Below are positions 52,343-58,075 of a DNA stretch of 58,075 nt, in pieces. The translations under genes and the position numbers were made by a program. The stretch's first letter is position 1; every line of letters starts with the position of its first letter. The stretch is from Marinobacter algicola DG893 (lineage in GTDB: Bacteria > Pseudomonadota > Gammaproteobacteria > Pseudomonadales > Oleiphilaceae). Below the pieces are notes generated by a model. It searched no databases and had not been told where the DNA came from. It saw nothing but the letters and a program-made list of their open reading frames with translations. Location of the stretch: NCBI RefSeq assembly GCF_000170835.1, contig NZ_ABCP01000023.1, positions 1 through 58,075 of the forward strand, read 5' to 3'.

Positions 52343-53410
52343 CTATTTCTGCCGGTCGTCCCAGGGATGCACGGGCACTACATCGTCGCCCACATCTCCT
52401 TCATAGCTGCTGCGGAAATAGTCCATCGCCTTCTCCGCCTCGCTGAGCTCGTCGAATCGGGCAATGTGGTAGATCGCCTCGCCCTCGTTTACCAGTGGCA
52501 GGTTGTTTACACAGATGACGATACCGGAACAGGGTGATGTCACGGCGGTTTCCGACTCGCCGAACGGGTCGGCCACCATGGCCAACTTCTGACCTTTACG
52601 AACTTTCTGGCCAAGGCTGGCAACCGGGCGCATGATGCCATCGATATCGGTACGCACCCATTGCGAGTTCGCAGCCGTTTCCGAACGCTTCCTGGGGGCC
52701 TTGGGGCCTTTCTTGGCGGGAATCATCTCCAGTTCCCGCATCACCCGGATGACCCCTTTAACGCCGCTGGAAATGACCACGTCGTCAAATCGGAGGGCCT
52801 CGCCACCCTCAAACGTTACTACCGGAATATCCTGAGAGTCAGCATAGGCCCGAAGGCTGCCCTCCCTCAAGCTGGCATTGATGATGATAGGAGCGCCGAA
52901 GGCCTCAGCCATACGAATGGTTTCCGGGTTTTTGAGTTCCGCGCGAATCTGCGGCAAATTGAACCGGTGTATGGCGCCCGTGTGCAGGTCGATAATGTGG
53001 GAGACATTCTCCATGATCTGTGTGCGCAGCAGGTAGGCAATACGGCCGCCAAGGGAGCCGGTTTCACTGCCCGGGAAACAGCGGTTCAGATCGCGGCGAT
53101 CCGGGAGGTAGCGGGTACGCTGAACAAACCCGAAAATGTTCACGATGGGGACTGCCACCAGCGTGCCCCGCAAATGCCGCAGGGCCGAGTTGGTCAGCAC
53201 GCGGCGCACAATCTCGACACCGTTGATTTCGTCCCCGTGTATCGCTCCGCAGACCATCAGTACAGGCCCACTCCGGCGGCCATGAACCACTTCAACGGGT
53301 ATGTGCAGAGGCGTGTGGGTGTATAGTTTGGCAACCGGAACTTCCACGGTTTGTCGCGTGCCCGCCTTGACTTCGTGGCCGGCGATAACAAACGGCGCCC
53401 GAGCAGCCAT
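52343..53410 (-). CDS. Succinylglutamate desuccinylase/aspartoacylase family (M14-like) protein
   Basis: A 355-residue zinc deacylase or carboxypeptidase of the AstE/AspA family. The zinc-binding pattern HGDE near residue 59 (AIHGDEINGVEIVRRVL) and HTG near 142 (IIDLHTGAIHRFNLPQIR) are present. The catalytic Glu may lie in PVVTFEGGEAL near 199. The C-terminal 80 residues form a biotinyl-like barrel (IMRPVASLGQKVRKGQKLAMV). It sits directly beside rimK with a one-base gap. Because RimK adds glutamate residues to proteins, this enzyme might remove them; that is an inference from gene order. Confidence 0.85.
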   Translation of the reverse strand: MAARAPFVIAGHEVKAGTRQTVEVPVAKLYTHTPLHIPVEVVHGRRSGPVLMVCGAIHGDEINGVEIVRRVLTNSALRHLRGTLVAVPIVNIFGFVQRTRYLPDRRDLNRCFPGSETGSLGGRIAYLLRTQIMENVSHIIDLHTGAIHRFNLPQIRAELKNPETIRMAEAFGAPIIINASLREGSLRAYADSQDIPVVTFEGGEALRFDDVVISSGVKGVIRVMRELEMIPAKKGPKAPRKRSETAANSQWVRTDIDGIMRPVASLGQKVRKGQKLAMVADPFGESETAVTSPCSGIVICVNNLPLVNEGEAIYHIARFDELSEAEKAMDYFRSSYEGDVGDDVVPVHPWDDRQK

Positions 53411-53411
53411 A

Positions 53412-54317
53412 TCAGCCTCTCCCCTTGGTACGGGTTTTCCAGGGCTTCTGGTTCTTCTCGGTCCAGTTGATGATCATGCCAGCGACGTTTTTGTTGGTGG
53501 CATTTTCGATACCTTCCAGGCCCGGTGACGAGTTCACTTCCATAACCAGAGGCCCACGGCTGGAGCGCAGCAGGTCCACACCGGCCACGTTCAGGCCCAT
53601 GGATTTTGCCGCCGTGATCGCCGTTTTGCGCTCTTCGGGGGTTATCCTCACGAGCGAGGCTGTACCGCCCCGGTGCAGGTTGGAACGGAACTCGCCTTCC
53701 CCACCCTGGCGCTTCATCGCTGCAATCACCTTATCACCAATCACGAAACAGCGGATATCAGCGCCACCGGCTTCCTTGATGAACTCCTGCACCAGGATGT
53801 CCGCTTTCAGGCCCATGAAGGCCTCAATGACGCTTTCCGCCGCCTTGCGGGTTTCAGCCAGTACCACGCCAATGCCTTGGGTGCCCTGTAGCAGTTTAAT
53901 AACCACGGGAGCACCTCCCACCATCTGCAGCAGTTCCGGCACGTTGTCCGGCTTGTTGGCGAAGCCGGTCACCGGCATGCCAACGCCCTTACGGGCCAGC
54001 AACTGCAATGAACGCAGCTTGTCCCGTGAACGCGTAATGGCCACGGATTCGTTGACGGGGAAAACGCCCATCATCTCGAATTGCCGCAACACGGCCGTCC
54101 CATAGAAGGTCACCGACGCGCCAATACGGGGAATCACCACATCAAAGTCTTCCAGAACTTCCTCGTGGTAGTGAATGCGAGGGTCCGCGGACGTGATGTT
54201 CATGGAGCAGTGCAGGCAATCGATCACCTTCACTTCATGGCCCCGATTGATACCTTCCTCCACCAGACGACGCGTTGAGTAGAGATGACGGTTACGCGAC
54301 AGGATCGCAATTTTCAT
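53412..54317 (-). CDS. rimK: RimK-family alpha-L-glutamate ligase
   Basis: An ATP-grasp ligase of 301 residues. The start MKIAILSRN at 54317 is the standard RimK N-terminus; the open frame before it has no counterpart. Conserved pieces are [21 protein letters not shown] (about 62-82), the glycine-rich [27 protein letters not shown] and [13 protein letters not shown]. RimK adds glutamates to the C-terminus of ribosomal protein S6 in E. coli, and in some bacteria makes poly-glutamate. The tail [13 protein letters not shown] is basic. Its ATG shares one base with the stop of the retropepsin-like gene, so they are translated together. Confidence 0.93.
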   Translation of the reverse strand: MKIAILSRNRHLYSTRRLVEEGINRGHEVKVIDCLHCSMNITSADPRIHYHEEVLEDFDVVIPRIGASVTFYGTAVLRQFEMMGVFPVNESVAITRSRDKLRSLQLLARKGVGMPVTGFANKPDNVPELLQMVGGAPVVIKLLQGTQGIGVVLAETRKAAESVIEAFMGLKADILVQEFIKEAGGADIRCFVIGDKVIAAMKRQGGEGEFRSNLHRGGTASLVRITPEERKTAITAAKSMGLNVAGVDLLRSSRGPLVMEVNSSPGLEGIENATNKNVAGMIINWTEKNQKPWKTRTKGRG

Positions 54318-54811
54318 TATTTCGTCCTTAGGGCCGGCTCGCCGGCAAGATAGGAACATTCAGGAAGAACAATGGCGCGCCTGGCCATTGCCGTTCGACC
54401 AAGCAGCATACGGAAACGCATGGAGTCACGATTGGTCAATGTCATTTCGATGGGCCACTCGATGTTGCCGAGCACCAACCGGGTTTCGATCACCAGGCGC
54501 AATTCTTTATGGCCACCGGAGTCCGAGACGTTGCGTTCATCCAGAACCGCCGCATCGCACTCCACCACATGATGCAGGTCGTTCTGAACCGGGTGCACCC
54601 AGAAGCGGACCCGGCGCTGACCGCTCTCTGTGTAGGGTTCGGTACGAAAGGTATGGAGGCAAGAGGTACGGGCACCGGTATCCACCTTCGCCTTGATCCG
54701 GGAAATGTCGAACTCCGGCAAGGCAACCCACTCGCGCCAGCCCAACGCCAGCTTTCCGTCTGTATCCGGCACCGGGCCGGCTTTCGAAGCATCATCCATT
54801 CTGGTCGGCAT
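54317..54811 (-). CDS. Retropepsin-like aspartic protease (RimK-associated; RimB-like)
   Basis: A 164-residue protein of the family once annotated as ATP-dependent zinc protease. It carries the aspartic protease motif VDTGARTS (Asp44) inside [18 protein letters not shown], then flap-like strands and the hydrophobic [19 protein letters not shown] segment. Members pair with rimK and are called RimB in Pseudomonas; they may tune RimK activity. The N-terminal 20 residues are unconserved, and a start at the Met four codons in is possible. It overlaps the MscS gene by 20 bases and the rimK start by one base. Confidence 0.85.
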   Translation of the reverse strand: MPTRMDDASKAGPVPDTDGKLALGWREWVALPEFDISRIKAKVDTGARTSCLHTFRTEPYTESGQRRVRFWVHPVQNDLHHVVECDAAVLDERNVSDSGGHKELRLVIETRLVLGNIEWPIEMTLTNRDSMRFRMLLGRTAMARRAIVLPECSYLAGEPALRTK

Positions 54812-55679
54812 CCGGGCCTCCCTGGTTGGTTGTGGTTTCCGGCCGAAGCAGCTCTACCCGGAAGGGCTCGGAGTGGCTTCCGGCATAAATACTCGTATGG
54901 GGGAAAGGTATTTCAACCCCCTCCTCATCAAGCGTTTTCTTAATGGCCACCATCATCTGGCTGCGGCCCTCAAGCACTTTGTTGCTGGGTACCCAGAAAG
55001 AGAACTGCAGGTCCACTGAGGATGGACCAAATCCGGTGACCAGCACAAACGCCTTCGGCTCTTCCAGACTCGCACTGTTCTGTCTCGCGAGTTCAAGAAG
55101 CAGCTTTTCAACCCGCTCCACATCCTCTGCGTAGGCAATGCCCACCGTCAGGTCCATGCGGCGGATGGGAAAGCGTGAGCGATTGACCACGCGGGTCTTG
55201 ATCAGGGTTTCATTGGGAATACGCACATACAGGTTGTCCGGCGTGCGCAACTTCACGCTCAGCATATCAATGGATACCACCTCGCCAATGGTATTTTCCA
55301 CTTCAATAAAGTTACCGATTTCAAAGGGTTTTTCCACCAGCAGGAACAGCCCGCTGATCATGTTGGAGGCGGACGTCTGGGAAGCGAAACCGATGGCAAC
55401 CGTCAGTATGCCGGCGGCGCCCAGCACCACATCGAGAGAGAAGCCGGCTTCACGCAACGCGGCGACGAAGAAAATGGCCAGCACAATGTAGAAAATCAGC
55501 CGCCGCAACATCACCGTGTGGTGCCGTGACGCACGATCCTGCATGAAGCGGGTAACGCCACGAGCGGCAAATGAGGCCAGCACAATACCGAGAATAATCA
55601 GGAACAGGGTGCTGATCCACTTGCCCCAGGCGATGGCCCCAAAAAACTGCATCAGGCTGCTTTCAAACTGCTCAATCAA
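54792..55679 (-). CDS. MscS-family mechanosensitive ion channel
   Basis: A 295-residue small-conductance channel of the MscS family. Three hydrophobic helices lie at about 15-38, 60-82 and 85-110, the last being the pore helix (VLGAAGILTVAIGFASQTSASNMISG, with the Gly/Ala spacing of TM3a). A beta domain follows (NFIEVENTIGEVVSIDMLSVKLRTPDN, about 130-160) and a mixed C-terminal domain. It opens under membrane tension to save cells from osmotic lysis. It overlaps the retropepsin-like gene by 20 bases and lies 48 bases after the DUF432-like gene, so a volume-control link with that partner is plausible. Confidence 0.92.
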   Translation of the reverse strand: MIEQFESSLMQFFGAIAWGKWISTLFLIILGIVLASFAARGVTRFMQDRASRHHTVMLRRLIFYIVLAIFFVAALREAGFSLDVVLGAAGILTVAIGFASQTSASNMISGLFLLVEKPFEIGNFIEVENTIGEVVSIDMLSVKLRTPDNLYVRIPNETLIKTRVVNRSRFPIRRMDLTVGIAYAEDVERVEKLLLELARQNSASLEEPKAFVLVTGFGPSSVDLQFSFWVPSNKVLEGRSQMMVAIKKTLDEEGVEIPFPHTSIYAGSHSEPFRVELLRPETTTNQGGPDADQNG

Positions 55680-55727
55680 GGAGGTAACTCCATTTACGGA
55701 TTCAAAATCGGCAATTGGCCGATGACA

Positions 55728-56546
55728 TCAGCCAAATATACGGTCGTAGGCTCGTACCAACCCACCACGGGCGGTTTGCTCCCGCGCCGGAGAAATAAGC
55801 TCGCACTGGCCGGCAGCGGCAATCAGCGACTGATCAATCTTCAGGCGTGCTGAATTCATATCGGTTTCGCAGGTCACCGTCACGCGCGGTGTCCAGAGCT
55901 GCCCCTTGTCATTGCGATGCAGGGACAGCAGCGGAGTTGGCAGATTGAACCGCTCCAGCAGAAGCGGTTCCTGTCGTTCGTTGACAATTCGCACCGGTGT
56001 AATCGCCCGCCAGGGCCGTTTGGGCACAGCCTCGAGCACCAGGCGAGCAAACGTGGCGGCGGAATAGCACAGTTCACCTTCCATGGTGGTCCTGCCCACC
56101 CAGGTCAGCGAAGGGTCCGCCAGCGGCAGTTCCATCAGGTGAGTGCCTTTGGTTCCAACCTGGATTCGCATCCACAGCAGGGTGCCAACATAAATGGTGC
56201 ACTCACTCTCCGCGGGGATGGTGAGCGGCTGGTAGGGACGTATCACCGTGGCAAGGCTGGACATCGCCGGCAGGTAACAAACCTGGCAGCCATCGTCCGG
56301 CCGAACGAACCGCTGAACCTCCAGATCTGCATCGGGTAGCGTGTGGGTTACCCTTTGCTGCCAACGTTCCTGATTGTCGTCTTCGGGCATACGCTGGTAG
56401 CGAATCAGCCATTCCTGATCCAGCAGGGTTATCCAGATTCGGGTGTGGCTGAGTTCGTGGTATTGCGTCTGCCCGGGCTCCAACGTGTATGGCGTTGCCC
56501 AGTGGCCATCCTGCATCGTTCGCTGTGTGTCCAGACTCGTCGTCAT
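55728..56546 (-). CDS. Conserved protein, probable DUF432 family
   Basis: A 272-residue soluble protein without signal peptide or membrane helix. It looks beta-rich. The order MQDGHWATPYTLEPGQTQYHELSHTRIWI, then CQVCYLPAMSSLATVIRPYQPLTIPAESECTIYVGTLLWMRIQ matches my memory of DUF432 proteins, often encoded beside MscS channels. That memory and the MscS neighbour are the only support for the name. It has two nearby cysteines (CQVC) and a central aromatic pattern. The gene starts a run of minus-strand genes to 50.8 kb and is divergent from the photolyase gene. Confidence 0.55.
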   Translation of the reverse strand: MTTSLDTQRTMQDGHWATPYTLEPGQTQYHELSHTRIWITLLDQEWLIRYQRMPEDDNQERWQQRVTHTLPDADLEVQRFVRPDDGCQVCYLPAMSSLATVIRPYQPLTIPAESECTIYVGTLLWMRIQVGTKGTHLMELPLADPSLTWVGRTTMEGELCYSAATFARLVLEAVPKRPWRAITPVRIVNERQEPLLLERFNLPTPLLSLHRNDKGQLWTPRVTVTCETDMNSARLKIDQSLIAAAGQCELISPAREQTARGGLVRAYDRIFG

Positions 56547-56652
56547 TCCGGCCCTTTGTCCTTAAATTCTTCCATTAACTATAATCCAATCAGCACGTTC
56601 CAGCGAATATCCATCCGTGACTGTCGATCCGCCATCAATCTCAGGAAGCTCA

Positions 56653-58053
56653 ATGACTCAGCTTGTATGGTTCCGAAATGACCTGCGCATTGCCGACAAC
56701 GCTGCCCTTACGGCAGCCTGCAAGCAACAGCAGCAGGTGCAGGCCTGTTTTATCGTAACCCCGACTCAGTGGCAGGAGCATGATTGGTCTCCAGCACGGG
56801 TTCAGTTTGTGCTGGACCACGCCAATGCGTTGTCGGAAGAACTGGCGAAATTAGGCATATCCCTCTCCTTCATAACCGCAACCACTTTCGCCGACAGCGT
56901 TGAAAAACTGGAAAAATTCTGCCGGCGCGAGAGTATCCGGCATGTACATTTCAATGAGGAATACGGGGTTAACGAAAGGCGACGTGATAAAGCTGTAAAA
57001 CACGCCCTTGATGAGATTGGCGTGGCGGTGAATAAATACCGGGACCAGACGGTAGCACCTGTTGGCAACATCCTCACTCAACAGGGAGAGCCCTATTCAG
57101 TGTTCACCCCGTTTTCCCGTCGGTGGAGAAGCTGGATTGATGAGGCGCAGCCAACCCTTTTTCCCATTCCCAAGCCCGTCGGTGACACTGTTGAGCCTCC
57201 TCATTATGAGGGCCTGTCCAAAAGCTTCGACAATCCGCCACCCCGGCTTGTTGAAACCGGCGAGGACGCCGCCCACCGGCAACTGGAACAATTCCTCGAC
57301 GACCACGCCGGTGACTATAAGAATCTGCGCGACCTGCCTTCCGTAGACGGCACCAGCCTGCTCTCCCCTTACCTGGCCAACGGGGTGCTTTCCGGCAAAC
57401 AGTGCCTGATTGCCGCCCGCCAGAACCAGGGTATGGGAGGTAATCAGGAAGGCCTGGTCACCTGGACCAATGAAATTGCCTGGCGGGATTTCTACATCAA
57501 TATCCTTTACCACTACCCCAGGATTAGTATGCACCGGGCGTTCAAACCGGAGACCGAGGCCTTGAAATGGAATACACCCGGCGAAAACTTTGAAGCCTGG
57601 AAGGCTGGCAACACGGGCATCCCCATTGTCGACGCCGCCATGCGACAGTTAAACCAAACCGGCTGGATGCACAATCGGCTGCGCATGATCACGGCCATGT
57701 TCCTGACCAAGAACCTGTTTATCGACTGGCGGTTGGGTGAGGCTTACTTCATGTCGAAACTGGTGGACGGCTTTCTGGCCTCAAACAACGGTGGTTGGCA
57801 ATGGAGTGCGTCTACAGGCACGGATGCGGCGCCCTATTTTCGGGTATTCAACCCTGCCACGCAGAGTGAACGTTTCGATCCTGATGGCGAGTTCATCCGC
57901 AAATACGTTCCCGAGATTGCAAAGCTGGACAATAAACGAATTCACCAACCCTGGGTCGGTGGTGTGATTCCTGGTGGGTATCCGCGGCCTGTTGTTGACC
58001 TGAAAGAAAGCAGGAAAGAGGCGATTGCTAAGTTTCAGGCGCTGAAAAATTGA
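56653..58053 (+). CDS. phrB: Deoxyribodipyrimidine photolyase
   Basis: Repairs UV-made cyclobutane pyrimidine dimers in DNA using blue light and FADH-. The 466-residue protein has the antenna-chromophore domain (1-130, beginning TQLVWFRNDLRIADN) and the FAD-binding helical domain. The latter has TSLLSPYLANGVLS, TWTNEIAWRDFYINILYHYPRI, GNTGIPIVDAAMRQLNQTGWMHNRLRM, and the DWRLGEAYFMSKLVDGFLASNNGGWQWSASTGTDAAPYFRVFNP stretch, typical of class I CPD photolyases. The start at 56653 follows AGGAAG. No LexA box is seen in front. Confidence 0.93.
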   Translation: MTQLVWFRNDLRIADNAALTAACKQQQQVQACFIVTPTQWQEHDWSPARVQFVLDHANALSEELAKLGISLSFITATTFADSVEKLEKFCRRESIRHVHFNEEYGVNERRRDKAVKHALDEIGVAVNKYRDQTVAPVGNILTQQGEPYSVFTPFSRRWRSWIDEAQPTLFPIPKPVGDTVEPPHYEGLSKSFDNPPPRLVETGEDAAHRQLEQFLDDHAGDYKNLRDLPSVDGTSLLSPYLANGVLSGKQCLIAARQNQGMGGNQEGLVTWTNEIAWRDFYINILYHYPRISMHRAFKPETEALKWNTPGENFEAWKAGNTGIPIVDAAMRQLNQTGWMHNRLRMITAMFLTKNLFIDWRLGEAYFMSKLVDGFLASNNGGWQWSASTGTDAAPYFRVFNPATQSERFDPDGEFIRKYVPEIAKLDNKRIHQPWVGGVIPGGYPRPVVDLKESRKEAIAKFQALKN

Positions 58054-58075
58054 GGTGCTGGCTTCCGAGGCGGGA

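Noticed and set aside
1..58075. tRNA genes, CRISPR arrays, insertion sequences, prophage genes
   Set aside because: None was seen. XerD is a housekeeping recombinase by context, and no array of evenly spaced repeats or transposase motif was found.

Overview
The window reads as a contig from a marine gammaproteobacterium close to Marinobacter (Alteromonadales/Pseudomonadales border). Three things suggest this: the gene orders xerD-dsbC-hom-thrC-recJ and rpsP-rimM-trmD-rplS beside ffh and a ypjD-type gene, the Pseudomonas-like minCDE and dinB genes, and the many TRAP/TTT carboxylate transporters. The genus is inferred from gene content and protein style only. Coding density is high. No rRNA, tRNA, CRISPR array, prophage or insertion sequence is visible.

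Layout. Bases 1-239 are a second, damaged copy of an internal piece of the tctA gene found at 38.6-40.1 kb, so the left edge is probably a chimeric join. 0.3-10.3 kb (minus strand) is housekeeping: recJ, thrC, hom, dsbC, xerD, then rplS-trmD-rimM-rpsP and ffh. 10.4-16.0 kb (plus) holds a CcsA/YpjD-like membrane protein, a CorB-type CBS transporter, a large DUF1631 protein and a TonB-like protein. 16-20 kb has grxD, argF, an orphan ABC ATPase and glpK. 20.3-31 kb is the most interesting part. An RstAB-like two-component system is divergent from an olsBA ornithine-lipid operon, followed by slyD, an acetyl-CoA hydrolase-family gene, tas, and a GT4 glycosyltransferase-PAP2 phosphatase pair. Both lipid loci are preceded by tandem CTGTCAT-like repeats with an exact 11-bp period, the layout of PhoB boxes. 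This suggests a phosphate-starvation membrane-lipid remodelling module.

31-38.5 kb has dinB under a perfect LexA palindrome, a DUF1244-HopJ-minCDE run, a DUF2804 protein, a START-domain protein, a CBS-pair protein and a PIN-PhoH ATPase. 38.6-50.7 kb is a block of carboxylate uptake and sensing. It contains tctCBA with a divergent CitA/DcuS-type kinase and regulator, then convergent dctBD (dctB is frameshifted) and a TAXI-type TRAP transporter whose upstream region carries a canonical sigma-54 promoter. 50.8-56.5 kb is a minus-strand run: ornithine cyclodeaminase-like, YjbQ, M14-like AstE-family deacylase, RimK, retropepsin-like protease, MscS channel and a DUF432-like protein. A photolyase gene closes the window.

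All functions are read from sequence motifs and memory of protein families. No search was run. Regulatory sites are pattern matches and need experimental or comparative confirmation.
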